Of a stretch of DNA of 64,000 nucleotides, positions 15,861 to 28,539 are shown piece by piece. The notes below the pieces were generated by a model. The model had not been told where the DNA came from. It was given only the letters and a program-made list of their open reading frames with translations, and made no database searches. A program made the position numbers and the translations under genes. Within the stretch, counting starts at the first letter, position 1, and each line of letters begins with the position of its first letter. The stretch is from Cristatella mucedo (Eukaryota; Bryozoa; Phylactolaemata; Cristatellidae): positions 4,131,001 through 4,195,000 of the forward strand of contig WPIO01000032.1 of the NCBI GenBank assembly GCA_009760855.2. Reading direction: 5' to 3'.

Positions 15861-17786
15861 CAGAGGCGGCGTAGTGAGACCTTTCGGCGCGCGGAAACAA
15901 AGCTACAAATGGCGCCCCGAGCACCTATCAAAAATTGCTGCAAAATAGTTCCACCACAGAAGAAATGCAAAAACGCACGCCAGCAGGCATATCGAGTCGA
16001 TAAAATTGTATTAACTGTATTAAATGTACAAGGTAGCTATCACAGCTTTGGTTAGGGGATGATTTGTTTACCTTAAACTTGGCAAACTGGTCTATTACAG
16101 TTTGATATTCGATATTTTCCGTTGTTTCTTTCACAAGTCTTAACAAAGCCAAATCGGAAAGTTGATCTTACCTCATTGACGCCCTCAGACAAGATAGGAT
16201 TATCCTCAGCTTGCTAAGTGAACGGTCACAACTGGCAACTGATACAGCTATAGTGAGAAAACTTGGCAGCTCTCAAATTAGGAAAGACATCCTCTATATA
16301 AATGACAATGAAAGACACGAGTTCTCATGGTGTCTTGAGTGCAGAGTCGTGACGTGACGCATGAAGCATTTAAAATCACATATTTTCTTGTACAGCTTTG
16401 TTCCATCAGTGTCTGAGTAATTGAAGCCTCCAAGATCTAGACATTGCTGGCGGAGTTTGGTTTGTTTGAGTGTCTTCAAAAGCTTCTCAACATCCAAAAG
16501 AAAACCGAATTCGGTATCAAGACCTGTGAGCCGGAAAAACGTAGCTATAATTTTTTGGGGATGGTCTATACTTTTCTTCAAGATTCTTGAAATCTCCTCT
16601 GTCATGAGAGCAACCTCCTTAGATATTTCTCAGGAAATTTGCGTTTTTCGGTGAATTCTTCGTTCAACTGCAACTCCTCACAAATTACATCTTCTTTTAT
16701 TATCTAGTAATGATTCTTGGCCCAGGTCTTCTCGAAGTCTTGACAAATCAATCTCAAAAATGAAGATCACAAGAGGCGTCTCTAAAATGCATGATTGGAT
16801 CCTGCAGTCTTTTCTGGGCGAGGTCAATCTTCCTTACGATGCTATGCTAAAATGGAAACAAAGCCAAAAAGTTCAAGTTCAAAATACAATGTAGGAGACT
16901 GCCAGCTTCTCTTCTTGTTACAAGTTTTCTACTTGTGTCCTCAGACAGTTGTTCCAAAAGACCTACAATGCTGCCCAGTACATCATAGATAGCTTTCACA
17001 GCCTCCACTCTTGCACTCCACCTTGAGACAGAATCACGTTTGACAGTGATTGCTAAGACTTTCTTCATTTCTTCTCACCTCAGAGTTGATCTTGAAAAGA
17101 GTAAGTAGGTGCTCTATCGATTCAAAAGAGGTTCTGACAACAGAATTTTGCCTTTCAGCAGGAACTCCTTCTAGGCTCAAGCAGCGGTTATCACAATTTA
17201 CAAAAATTGCCTTCTCATTTCTGGAAAGTGTACTCTTTTGGACACCTTGAAAGCGGCCAAACATCACTGCTGCATTTTCGTAGCATAGCCAGTTAAGTGA
17301 GCCTGGCTTGTCTGGTCTAAAAGTGTGTCGGTGCTCAGCCACAGCACACTGACTCGCCGTTGACTCTGCGTATCAGGCCGGGCTCGCCCTTGGCGCTACG
17401 CAGCCCACCTGTATCAGGCAGGATAGGGTGAGCTGACAGAAGAGCAGTTCAAACGCGGACGGGTAGGTGAACGGCCGTGCGCTTGTTACGCTGAGAACAC
17501 CGGCCGGTGGTTAAACCCCTTGAGTGTTTCCGTGTCGTTGCGTGTATGTCGCCAGAGCGTCAAACTACAGCTACTTAACTAGTCAAAATCTGTAAAAATC
17601 CTTAACTAGCTCATCCAGTAATGGTCAAGTCCATTGAAACAAGGATTTGCTTGATATCAAGATTGGTATTCTCACATGAAAAATTTACAAAAAAACATGC
17701 ACACTCTAGTATTTGGTTTTTGGCGCCCCCTTGGCTCCGGCACCCTCGGACATCTGTTCCCCCTGCCGCCCCTCGCAGCGCCTCTG
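15861..17786 (-). mobile_element. Decayed hAT DNA transposon with candidate ends
   Basis: CAGAGGCG at 15861-15868 and its reverse complement CGCCTCTG at 17779-17786 flank the hAT-type transposase relic in inverted orientation; hAT termini usually begin CAG. The 8 bp outside each end, GACGCTGG (15853-15860) and GACGTGGG (17787-17794), agree at 6 of 8 positions, as expected for an eroded 8-bp target duplication. The ends are inferred; the coding relic is solid. Confidence 0.5.
15985..17342 (-). pseudogene. hAT-family transposase relic (ZMYM1-like / DUF4371 type)
   Basis: Broken minus-strand frames resemble hAT transposases of the zinc-finger MYM-like group. In order they read LNWLCYENAAVMFGRFQGVQ and AIFVNCDNRCLSL (about 17.2-17.3 kb), SVSRWSARVEAVKAIYDVLG (about 16.95-17.05 kb), DTEFGFLLDVEKLL (about 16.5 kb), then the C-terminal dimerisation segment LTIAVSVASCDRSLSKLRII (about 16.2 kb), and finally TTENIEYQTVIDQFAKFKV (about 16.1 kb). 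Frameshifts and stops separate these blocks, so no functional transposase remains. The N-terminal zinc finger is not visible. The order and content follow the family, which catalyses cut-and-paste transposition. Confidence 0.85.
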
Positions 17787-19799
17787 GACGTGGGACAGAA
17801 TCTAATTGGGACTCGTTACAATGCGCGACGGCTCGAAGATTTCTACGGCTGGGTAAGGAGCACGAGGATGCGGAGACAGTGAGAACAGATCTTGAGCGAA
17901 AGCGGCAGCGAACAGACGACTTAGGAAAGATGAGTTTCTGAGTAATTAAATTAAGTGGCGTTTAACGCTTCGAAGCTCTCTTGAGACGGTCAAAGTTCAA
18001 AACGAATACTCTGAAAACTTTCACGTTGACCTGCACTGGTTAACATGCCTGCGACACCACCCGACACAACACCCTGGAGCGTAAACCTGCACGGCGGGCG
18101 TGCGGCAAACGAAAACTTCACCCCGGCAAAGTGAAAAAGTGGTCAGATCGATCAGCCCAGTCCCACTGCAGCGGCCGCTGGTTAGTTCGCGAAGCAACGG
18201 GGCACAGCTAAAGCGATGGCTACGAAGCGGGAGGAAGCAGCTGCGCCCATGAGCGATCATGGCGATCCCCAAGTGACAGTTGCCGAGCGACGGGAGTAGT
18301 CGCGGAAGGACGGCCCGTGCAGCCAGCCTCGCCTCGCCTCTCGGTGCGACAATGCAAAATACTCGTTCGTTTGCTTGCCGCCAAATGTCGAATTCGGGGA
18401 GGTATGTGTCACGGGATGGTGGTGCTTCACCGAAAATGGTGTCTGAGTCTGCACAGCATACCAGGCATTGTGGTGCAAGACTTTCGTTTAGATAGTCTTC
18501 AATACTTTATACTTCCAGGTGCGATGCCATTTCGAGGACTAGGTTTTATATTCCAGCATGAAAAAGACCCTAAACACAACACTTGTACAACTGTTTCAAG
18601 ACCATTTATCCACTTCAACGGTAATGGACAGGCCGGGTTAGTCTCTGGACTTTGAATCAATCGAGCATTGATGGGTTGAGGTCGATCGGCAACGGTTTCA
18701 GCATCTGGCCATCTTTATCACATCGGCCCGTGCGCTCTTTTTGAACGCCTGCAATGTGTCTGGGGTAGCATTACGGCCGATGTTCGCGTGATTTTGAGCA
18801 GCTCCGTGCCTGGGCGGGTTCCGACAGGTTGTCGCAGAATAGCGTACGAACGTACGGCGTATAAACTTAATAAATCAAACCCGATACGCGATAATTGCAA
18901 CAATGTACATCTTTTTTACATTGCAATCACTACACATAATTGTGGTGACAGCAGAGTTCAATATTTTTCTCAAATATATTCGAGTTGGCAGCCAGCATGA
19001 CAGCTGCCCCAGCGGTCCAAATACTGTTGAGTTTGCGTGGACATGTATGCTTGCATTTTATCATAAGAATAAAATTCAATTAGTTGTGCATACGCATATG
19101 GCATATGGGTACGTCTATACGAGAGGCTCGACTCTCGACGCCGCATTGCATGGCATCAGAAACGGCGCGTTCTCAGCTTCGAAACGGAGACAAGCGACGA
19201 CGAAGAGACCACAACATAGCACCTTCATAGCACAGCATCGCAATAGACGGGCAAGATTGCAGCAGCTCGATGTTAGCTTGGCGTTCTGCTTCGTGGTCCG
19301 CGAAAACCGGCGTCACCGCTGGCTGCGCTGCTGTCCGGTCGGTCGTATGCGCTCTGCATTTCGCCCGCTGGAGTCACTACTTGCCGGCCAGCAGCCACTG
19401 CGCCTGCTACTTGTACGAGCGCTACTTGTGTTAAGGATAATGCCTCGCTCTCGCACACTTGCGTTCTTCATCGAGTGCCAACATTTAAAAATAAAAGGAT
19501 ACTCTTATTCGCTCGCTCTGTGCTTAGGTGCTACCGGGTTTGGCGTATTTGTGCACTATTGTTCCAACAGAGCGAGGTGTTTAAGGCGGTGCGAGAGGAC
19601 CCTTGTGAGCGGATAGTGCGCAAATAAGGTGACGGAACACCCACGCAGACTTGCCCTGCGACACCCACGGCGGCGGTGGCGGCGGTGGAGGGCCTGATTC
19701 CAGTGTACACATTGCTGCTAATGTTTGGCCTCGCTCGCGCTTTGACCCCCCGCGGCCCACGATCGACTCTGGGTAGATAGTCCGCCGTCGCCGACTCAC

Positions 19800-19910
19800 G
19801 GCCCCACCCGCCACCGTCGTCGTCGCCGCCATTGTGGCAACGGCTTTAATCTCTTCGTCGGCGAAAGCGCTCGGCTCGTCTAAAGTTTGAGCTTCAAGCG
19901 GGTCCACTTC
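19800..19910 (-). CDS. Candidate internal exon, unknown protein
   Basis: A 37-codon open segment with acceptor CTGCAG and donor GCC|GTGAGT, phase 0 at both ends. It is acidic at first (EVDPLEAQTLDEPSAFADEE), then Ala/Thr-rich. No family is recognised and no partner exon was found. It sits at the edge of a CpG-rich block and could belong to an unassembled minus-strand gene. Confidence 0.3.
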
Positions 19911-20039
19911 CTGCAGATAGCAGATAGCAGTCGAGTTGCTCCGGATCCTCTCTAAGCACGCACCTGCTCTGTATTTTACAATACATTATGTTATATTATA
20001 TTAATTATATTACGTAACATTTCTTATTGTATCATGTAT

Positions 20040-22620
20040 TTTATATTCGCTCCTCGAAGAGCTGCGTTCAAGCTCCTTCTTCTTCGAAGAAGCCGGAAGC
20101 GCGTCCTTTCGTCGCCTGCCGGTCAAACCCACCCGGGCCCGAGCGGCCTCCTGAGCGGACTGCAGCACTGGACGGCTGGCAGCTGCGGCGGCGGCGGCGG
20201 GTGCAGCGCGCGTCCGCGCGGAGCTGCCGAAGGAACTGCCGAAGGCGACAGGCTGCCCGCCGCGCTCGAGCGGTAAGCGAACGCGGTCGGAAAACAGTCG
20301 ACGAAGGCGGCGATAAACCCGAGCTGCCCGACACTTCGAAGAGCACGGGACGCCCTTAGCAACGCGATAATTAGGCAGCCAAGCGAGAAGTCTGCCGCTA
20401 CCCAGTACGCTGCCCAACTGACTGAGCTTTCGAGACAGTCGCATCCTCGGATGAGGCCATCGACACACACACTATCTTCACTACCTACTTGACTGCTCCT
20501 CTGACATCCAGCTCGCTGCGAACGCGACATTATCTCGGTAATAAGACGCGGGCGACGCGAATGTCACACGACGCCGCCACGCTCGCTCGCTCACGAGTCG
20601 GCAAAGATCGCCCTCTGCTCCCGAGTCGACTCACGGCCGATCCTTACCAGCGAGGCAAAACAGCCGCGTCAGCTTCGGACAGCCCCGGGCACGCACCGCT
20701 CGCACCCTGCCGCTTCCCCGGGCACGCACCGCTCGCACCCTGCCGCTTCCTTGCTCGCTTTCCTTTCTTGCCACTTCCTCGCGAGCGCTCTCTCATCGCA
20801 ACGTCGAACGCGGGCGGCCGCGCAAGGCAGCCAGAGCGGTCGCAGCAGCGGTCCCTCGCCCAGCCGTCCGGCGGCGCTAGCCGGCAGCAGTGTCACCCCT
20901 CGAAGGGGAAGTGGTCAGACGGCCGTCGCTACGACGCCACCGCAGCCAGCCGCTGGCGGTCCGAAGCGGCGGCAGCAGCAGCGCTTGGTTGGCCGGTTTG
21001 GTCGAGATCGGAGAACGAGGCCGACGACGGCCTCTCGAGCGAGCATCTCTCCTGTCGGTGCCTCGAGAGGCGGGGGCAGAGCAACGCGCGTGGCTGCATC
21101 GCCGCCGCCGCCGCTGCCGACTATCGCAGATTGATTTCGTAGAAATTGGCCTCGACGGTTGCGAAGTAGCTGCGGATGGCTTTCCCACGCATCGGCTGCT
21201 TTGCACACCATTCGGAGCACTTTAAGCTATTGAGCACGACGAGCACTGAGCCTCGGCTGAAAGCGAAAGGGCCGGCAACGCTCGAGACGGGAACTCGTGC
21301 TCGAGCCACTCTAGAGTAAATCGACGTCGAGCCCAGAATATTTCAGCGGTTGAATGAATTTCGACGACGCCCGCTGAGAGCTTGGCTTGGCAGCAAGGTG
21401 CTGCCAAGCCATCGCTCGGTCCCACTAGCTCAGGCATGATGTGCAGACCGGAGGGGGAAGGCCGGGAGTTCGCCAACCGCCGCCGCTGCCGCCGCCGCCG
21501 CACGACGCCGCCTTCCTGCGCACTGAGAAGGGCCGTGTGCCGAGGAGCAGCGTCGACTCCTCGCATGGAGGAGCCCCGCCCATCATCGCCAGCGCAGGCT
21601 AACGACAGTTCCGCCGGCGAGCTAGCCGCTCTGCGGCAGGGACTGGCGTTCGGGACAGCTCTCGCGTGGATGACAGGACGGAGGGCGGTGACCAGTCGCG
21701 GCCGCTGCCAGCGCTGCCTGTTGATTGACTTTCATCTCGCGCGCAGGTAATTTGGGTGACCGGGTAGAACTTACTTGCTCGTATAGAAGTCCTTCTTGAG
21801 TTACTACCAGTAGCGTCCGCCATTTCATAGCCTTGGCGAAGGCCGAAACCGCCTCGCTGGCAGACTCCAGAGACGGGTACATGTATAATGAGGATGGCGA
21901 TCCTCGCTGGGGTCCGAAAAGAATCTGAAAACACCAGCAAGTCGCTGTCTTTCACGGCTCGCCTCGCTGCTGCCACTTTCGACCGGCTGCACGAGCGCAC
22001 GATGCTCCACCGGTAGTTTCGCGATGCCCACAGTGACTCGCCAAATTTGACGCATGCGCACTGCTTCGCTCGCGTCTCTTGGATCCTCTCGCGCTCACCT
22101 AGGTCGGCCGCCGTCAAAGCGCACGAGTCGTCCGAATCGGGACGCTTGGCACGAGACCACACTAATTGCTACGCGAGAACAACCGAGTCTAGAACAGGCG
22201 GAGAGCGATGCTCTCACTGCTTCTTTGGGGCGCTTTCGGAAGCGTGCACGGTAAACGAGCCGTCGAAAACAGCAGCGAAAACTTGGTGCTGACAATGGGA
22301 GAACCTTCGCCGCCGTCCATTCTTAGCACTGCCGGTTTCTCTGCGCTCGCCGTCAGTCAGCCGCAAGCGAAATCTCGTCGTCGCCGAGATCTCGTCGGTG
22401 GGAGATTGCTCAGCATACTCCTCGGCGGAGCTGCACGATCTGCAGCTCGCTCCGACGGCTCCGTCGGAGCGAGCTTTCTTTGCAACGGGTCGCGTTGCTT
22501 CGCTTTTGCTCTCGATTTAAAAGAAAAAAGCTTTGACCCTCGTTTGACCTCTCGAGCTCGGCAGCTGCGCCTACAGAGACAGTGAAGTCGACAACTCAAG
22601 GGACTCGACGACTCGAGCGC
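20040..22620. other. CpG-rich block, possible promoter region
   Basis: Very high GC with frequent CpG. Overlapping open frames on both strands give Arg/Ala/Ser/Pro-rich translations expected by chance. No coding exon is convincing. Such blocks are consistent with unmethylated promoter islands, but no start site can be placed. Confidence 0.4.
20684..20749 (+). repeat. 33-bp direct tandem duplication
   Basis: CGGGCACGCACCGCTCGCAC and the bases following it occur twice in immediate succession within a CpG-rich block. Confidence 0.85.
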
Positions 22621-22907
22621 GCGGCTGCCTCGTCAGTAGGTAGCTGCTTAAATGCCACTTGGATGGAAGAGCAGCACTGTAGCCTACGGCTGCCTCGTCA
22701 GTTTGCTTCATGCCGACCTGCATGCGCATATGCATTTTTCACGAGAGGACGACTTCAGAAGGTCGCACCAGCACACTTCCATAGCAACGAACAACCGCAC
22801 CAAGCGATCTGAGCCGCGACAACGACTCATTGTTTAAGCTGAATTCGCGATTATTAGCTCATAAGCCGCGCTTGCATGGCCCGACTTAATTTGATCCTCT
22901 ACGTCTT

Positions 22908-22995
22908 CTGCTTCTCAAGCAAATGTAAAGCGCCTAGAAAGAAACTGAGTTCTCTGAGGGCGCTTAATCAAGTGCCTTACTATTGTTATTCAATC
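22908..22995 (+). mobile_element. LINE A tail only
   Basis: AAATGTAAAGCGCCTAGAAA, then GTTCTCTGAGGGCGCTTAAT and an ATT-type end: the last 85 bp or so of LINE A. Confidence 0.75.
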
Positions 22996-24205
22996 TTCCT
23001 TCTTGCGGGTAGTTTAAACGGTCGGTTTGCCTTCCGCTTGGATTCCTTCTATCTGCCTACAAGCTCCACACTCAGAGTAATCCACAGAAGATTTCCTTCA
23101 CTAGTGAAATAGAAAATGGCCCTCTACGATGCACCACCAGAACAATCTAACTCTGTGTGCGATCACCCGTGTCGCTCACGCCTCAGGATGTGATTAGTAT
23201 GCGAAGAGGTCGGGGAATGCCACAAACAGGGTTTTTCATTGAACGCCTAAATAATTTCGCCGGCCGCGTCCTCCGCAGTGCCTTTCAAAGCAATAAAGAA
23301 AGCGTTATTTGTATGGCCCATACTACTGGTCACTCGGCTCGGCTTCCGTCTAGACTAAGCAGTGAAACCACGCTCGGCCTCTCCGTCTCCGATCAGTCTT
23401 CCGTCTTCGATCTTGGACCGCCTTTCCGGTCTTGGTTACGATTGCACCAAAGACTGAAGCAACACTCCAGCAAAAGGATCGTTTAAGCGCGGCTTTAGTA
23501 TGTGCAAAAGCGACTGGTTCTGGACTCGGCCCGTCGCTTCGCGCAGGACCTGACCCCGACCGCAGCCGATGGCGCCGAGCAGGCGCCGAGAGCGGCGGCG
23601 GCGCCACCTTCGGCTCTTCGGCTCTTCGACTTCGAGCAGCAGCTGGCGGATCGCTGATTGACACCTGTTAGTCAGCTAGCGTTTGCATTGGACGCTCGTC
23701 TGCACTGTGACCTCTAGGGCGGCAGTTCTGCTCCGCAGAAGAATTTTTTCGGCGCCAGAGTCAGTTTCCTAGCAATAAGGAGCGATCTCGACGGTGCCTC
23801 TTTGAGATGCGAGCGAGCCTGCTCCGACCAGTCCGACACGTCAGTCTCAGACACGTCGAGCTGCTCGTGCGCTTGCTTCACGACACGTCAGTCGCTCGTT
23901 TTACAATGTAACGGAGACGCCTTTGCGCTGGTCGGAGACGGACGGCCACTGATTTGGGAGGCTGCTTTGATCGCCGCTAATGAGCAGCGTAATTGGTCGA
24001 ATAGCTCACTTGGCGCCTGCCTCTCTCACTCTCTCACCTTGGGGAGAGTTTAGTTACACAACCAATACCACCTGCAGAGATTCTGCGAACACTTCTCTAT
24101 GCACTGCAAGTATGCATACAGTCTTTCAAGATCCGCCAACAAGTCAGTCGGCAGTGAGGCAACGGGATCTGCAAGGAACGACGGATCAACACGGATATAA
24201 CGTTC

Positions 24206-24322
24206 ATTTGTATAGCCCTAAGAGAACTCAATCTCTATTCAGGTGCTTCACATATGTCACGGGGCTCGAGCCCACACCTCGGCCAAACTTTGATCAGAGC
24301 GAGAACCTTAACCACTGGGCCA

Positions 24323-24325
<3 letters not shown>
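24206..24325 (-). mobile_element. SINE 2 copy
   Basis: TTTGTATAGCCCTAAGAGAA (tail), GGGGCTCGAGCCC (B box) and GAACCTTAACCACTGGGCC (A box), adjoining a (TA)n tract at 24323-24349. Confidence 0.8.
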
Positions 24326-24353
<28 letters not shown>

Positions 24354-24749
24354 CTTGTGCACCTGTGAGTGCTTAGTCTGCAGTAGCACGCACCTGTATG
24401 CATATACAAATATACATTGCATATATATGTACAGGTGCTCTAATGAGATTTGGCGGGCTTGAAATCACTTGTTCCTATGACACCGTACAATAAATTTGGC
24501 AGAGGGTGAAAATGTTTGCAAGAAACCATCTGCATGGGGCGAGGTTAGCCTTACCCACTCTCCCCCCCCCCCGTGGTTAACTCCTACTTGAGCGTCATGA
24601 CGGCAATCTCGGCACCAAAAGTGAAATGAAAGCTGCTGCTGGATATTAGGTCGTCGAAGTCTCGGGACCTGTTGACAAAGACTGTTCCAAAATATTGACA
24701 CATGCAATAAGGTTGGCAGCGACGATGACAGGAATGTCACTATCCTAGC

Positions 24750-26540
24750 GATCTATCGGCTGTCTTCGACACCAGTGATCACGACATCCTACTTGAACGA
24801 TCAAGAACAATGATTTGTCTGGCAGACGAGGCACTGGCGTGGTATACATCGTACTTGTCCGATACTGTTCAATCTGTGTCGTGTGGGGGTCAGGTTTCAT
24901 CCACTAAACTAATCACCTGTGCAGTCTCTCAAGGGTCCAACATCGGTCCTTTGCGGTTCTCCATTAATGATCAGCCTCTGGGAAAAGAGATTCAGGCCTG
25001 TGGAATCGGCTATCACTTTTATGCTGACAATAGTCAGCTTTATTTGTCATTTAAACAGTTAAAATATCTACAACAGCGACTGAAAAACTGAATACTCGCC
25101 TTGCGGACATTTGATCGTGGATGTCGGAAAATTTCCCTAAATTAACGATAATAAAACTGAACTACTGCTCATAGGACACCCCAGGCGTGTGGCTGAATTA
25201 GAAGGCTGTGCTCTTCTAATGGGCGATGCTGTTGTGCGACCATCGTCACGACCTCGGAAATTAGGTGTCGTCTACGACAGCTGCTTAAATTTTGAAAGCT
25301 TCATTAAGAAAACTGCTTCTACACCTAGCCACTATGGCCAATCCCTATCAAATATTAGGAACTGCCTTTCCCGGTAGCTTGCAAAGGATTTAACTAGCTT
25401 CTTAGTTCTGATCTAATCCCTCACCAGGCTAAGCATCGTAATTCTTAATTTTCGGAATCTAACTGTTTACCAATAACTCACAATCAATAACTCGCACAAA
25501 ATCTCAAATCCTTCGGAGACTGTGCCTTAAGTTTGTATCCTCCCAAAGCCTGCAGCTCACTCCCGAAGGGCGTCACGACATCTCCCGACTTTTCCACATT
25601 TAAAAAGAAACTAAAAATGCATATGTTTATCACAGAATTTAGTGGGTCCCTGTGATTCGTCCTTTATATGGTTATGCGTGCTGGCACTAGCCGTACTTGC
25701 ATACTAACCCTTTGCATGTCACCCCTAACCATATTCTTCATGTTTTTTTGTTGAGCATGCTGCCACTAACCATTCGATCGTGCTTCCTTTGCAGCAAATG
25801 TAAAGTGCCTTGAAAGATATTGAGTTCTCTGATGGTGCAATATAAAATGTATCGTTATTATTATAATTATTTTTCTGTCTCGGCTAGATTATTGTAATTC
25901 CCTTTTGACTGGGATAACGGAAAAAGCCATTAGGCCACTATAGCCGACGATGAATACGACTGCGAGGGTAGTTTACAAATCCTAGAGTTTGACCAGGTGT
26001 CTCCTTTGCTGAAAGAGCTTGGGTAGCTGCCCGTTTATCAACGGATACAGAGCAAAGTTCTTACGCTGACCCACAATGCCCACCACTGCTTGGCTTCGTC
26101 ATACCTATCTGAACTGCTGCACCAGTTTCAGCCTCCTCATGCCCTCAGTTCCTGTATGGATAATAAATTAGCTGTTCCACTCCTCCCTTTAAAAGGCCGT
26201 TAGCAACAGAAGCTTTCATTCTTCAGGTCGTAGACTGTGGAACTCACTTCCATAATTCTTACGCAACAAAATCTACTCTCCTTCTGCCAACTATGGCACA
26301 TCCTATCCAGCCGTTCTGAGCTGCTACTTCCATGCTACTCACTACATCAACTTTTCTCCTGACTCAGCTATGCTTCTCACTTTCTCTTTGTTGCATGAGA
26401 TGAAGTCTGTTGACCACCGAATGCGTACCGAAAGCCACTTAGGTTTTAAGTGAGCTATACAAAACTCTCTTTCGCAACGCATGCATAGTCTTTGTGGCTT
26501 TGTGGAGTCACAGACGGAGATACATAATACGTTCTCGAAG
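24750..26540 (+). mobile_element. LINE B (L2-like) copy, interrupted by a LINE A insertion
   Basis: Non-LTR retrotransposon fragment covering much of the reverse transcriptase: DLSAVFDTSDHDILL (motif A region, 24750 on), CAVSQGSNIGP (motif B, about 24930) and HFYADNSQLYLSF (motif C, about 25015). It then continues as the conserved thumb and C-terminal region up to 25410, resumes at 25873 and runs to a tail near 26540. The catalytic YADD is YADN, and there are several stops, so it is dead. Residues 25411-25872 belong to a nested LINE A. Confidence 0.9.
25411..25872 (+). mobile_element. LINE A 3' fragment nested in LINE B
   Basis: A 5'-truncated LINE A: the end of the ORF (CTCACCAGGCTAAGCATCGT-type sequence), the 3' UTR with ACTAACCAT blocks, the conserved tail hairpin (about 25800-25845) and an ATT-rich end. 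TTCTG precedes it (25406-25410) and is repeated after it (25873-25877), a target-site duplication. Removing the insert restores continuous LINE B sequence (TTAGTTCTG...TCTCGGCTAG). Confidence 0.85.
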
Positions 26541-26739
26541 TGGCCCGAAGCATTTCACCTTAGGAAGACAACTTCTGACCTTCAGGTGCGTAGGGGAGGG
26601 AGCAGCAGCCATGACCTTTAGACCGACATGAAGAGGCGTGTGAGTGGAGTGGGCAAGCCGTTCGACGCGCACTATATATGTATGTATTTATATATCTACT
26701 TATTTATTTATATTTGCATATATGTGTGTGTGTGTGTTA

Positions 26740-26893
26740 ATTTGTATAGCACCATAAGAGAACGTAATCTCTATTCAAGCGCTTTACGTTTGTCGCAGGG
26801 CTCGACCCCACGGCTTAGATCATCAAATGCATTCACCACGACCTCGGTCATAAAAGGCAAGCACCTTAACCCCATGAACCAAACCTTCACCTG
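26740..26893 (-). mobile_element. SINE 2 copy
   Basis: TTTGTATAGCACCATAAGAG (tail), GGGCTCGACCCCACGG (B box) and CACCTTAACCCCATGAACC (A box). Confidence 0.8.
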
Positions 26894-27004
26894 CCCACGA
26901 TTTCTTTTCGCTGGAAAAGTCAAGGTGTGGCCCTCTTTGACTTAATCCTGCCTGGCCCGTGCTTCTGGCGTCTCATCGTCTCAATCTCTACGGTCGTCCT
27001 TTTC

Positions 27005-27130
27005 TGATTTGGCCCAGCGATCAAGATGCAGATCACCTGCAACAATCGCGGTCGTGGGCTGGAGCCCTGCTGCATGTGTAAAGCGTCCGGATATAACTTA
27101 GATTCTCTTAGATTGCTATACAAATGAATT
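27005..27130 (+). mobile_element. SINE 2 copy, diverged
   Basis: TGGCCCAGCGATCAAGATGC, the B-box region GGTCGTGGGCTGGAGCCC, then TGTAAAGCGTCCGG and TTAGATTGCTATACAAATGA. It converges with the copy at 26.74 kb. Confidence 0.6.
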
Positions 27131-28362
27131 CTACATTTTGCTTGGATTGGTTCAACTACGAGGAATAGTCTCTGGCGAAGGGTAAGGAACTCCTTTCTTG
27201 GGATTTTGCCAGTTTTCTTCAATCCAGCTGCATCCGGCGACTCCTCGAACATCCGGGAGCCCTCGAAGCGGCGGACTAGCAAAGCACATCACCGCTCCTC
27301 CTGCTCCGCTCTGGCGCCTGCAGTTACTCCCATCGTCTAGTAGGGAAGAGAGGCAAGCTTTCAGACAGGCGCCGCGCACTCGCTGACACAAAGGAGCCAC
27401 ATGGCCGCTTCAGCATTGCTCCTCCGAAATGCACATACTAGATCTGTCTACCACACCCACGGCAGACGCAGCGCGCCCAACGCGTGCCCAGTGCCCGGAC
27501 CCGCTTCGCCCTGAGGGGATCGCTATCCAATCATCTCCGAAAATGCCTGCCGAGAACGCGATCGGCCACCTGGTGCGATAAGGGAGTACCTAACGGCCCC
27601 CACTCGGCAATGTGGTCGCCAGAAATTACAAGGGCTGCAGCCAAGGGTTCTGCGATTTCGTGCGCTGCGCCTGATGGCATTGCTAACAGCTCGACTCATC
27701 ACCACTCGTCAGCGAGCCGTAGCCGTATACGCACGCAAAGCCCCGGCCGGGCCTTGGCGGAAGGGGTAACGAGCGTACAGCCAAGCTTTCGAAGCCAGCA
27801 ATAACAGCTTCTTCAATACCTGAGCAGAGCCAGCCCAAGCAGCAGCAATGCTTGCACGAATCATATTGCTGCAGCAGCCGTAGCCATCGAGGGTACCATC
27901 CAAGGCTGCCGACGGTCCCGAGCACCTATAGCAGCCGACCGTACCGCGGGCTCAATACTCGCTCGCCGATTCGCATTCACACCTTGAAACAGCTGATACC
28001 GACGACTCCATTACAGGCCCATCGACCGAGAGCCTGGGTGGAAATCGGCTAAGGGACAATCGCCGAAAGAAAACACTCTGGGGCATGATTTTATCAGTAA
28101 CATTAGACTAAGTGAATTGAAAAGATGTGGCGACGAAGGGTCGGCAGCGGGAGAACAGAAAGCGTCACGGCGCAGTAGAATAGAGTCTCCGCGGTCGAGC
28201 GCCTACGGACGCTAAAGCACGCGTTACCAAGCGTCAACAAGCCGAAAGCGAGGACAGCGAATCCATTCCACTCATTAGATCTGGAGGCGTGCGCAGACCG
28301 ATACAGCTGACGCGGGCCAGAGTAAGACAAGTTCGGCGGCTCTAGCTTCCGCCGCTCCACGG

Positions 28363-28486
<124 letters not shown>

Positions 28487-28539
28487 CCCAATCTGATCTA
28501 GTGGCCGCATTCAAGGCCCGACGCAAGGTGTGGCAGCTC

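Noticed and set aside
20489-21142. A 217-codon plus-strand frame in the CpG-rich block
   Set aside because: Arg/Ala/Ser-rich low-complexity translation in sequence where every frame is open; no splice context or family resemblance.
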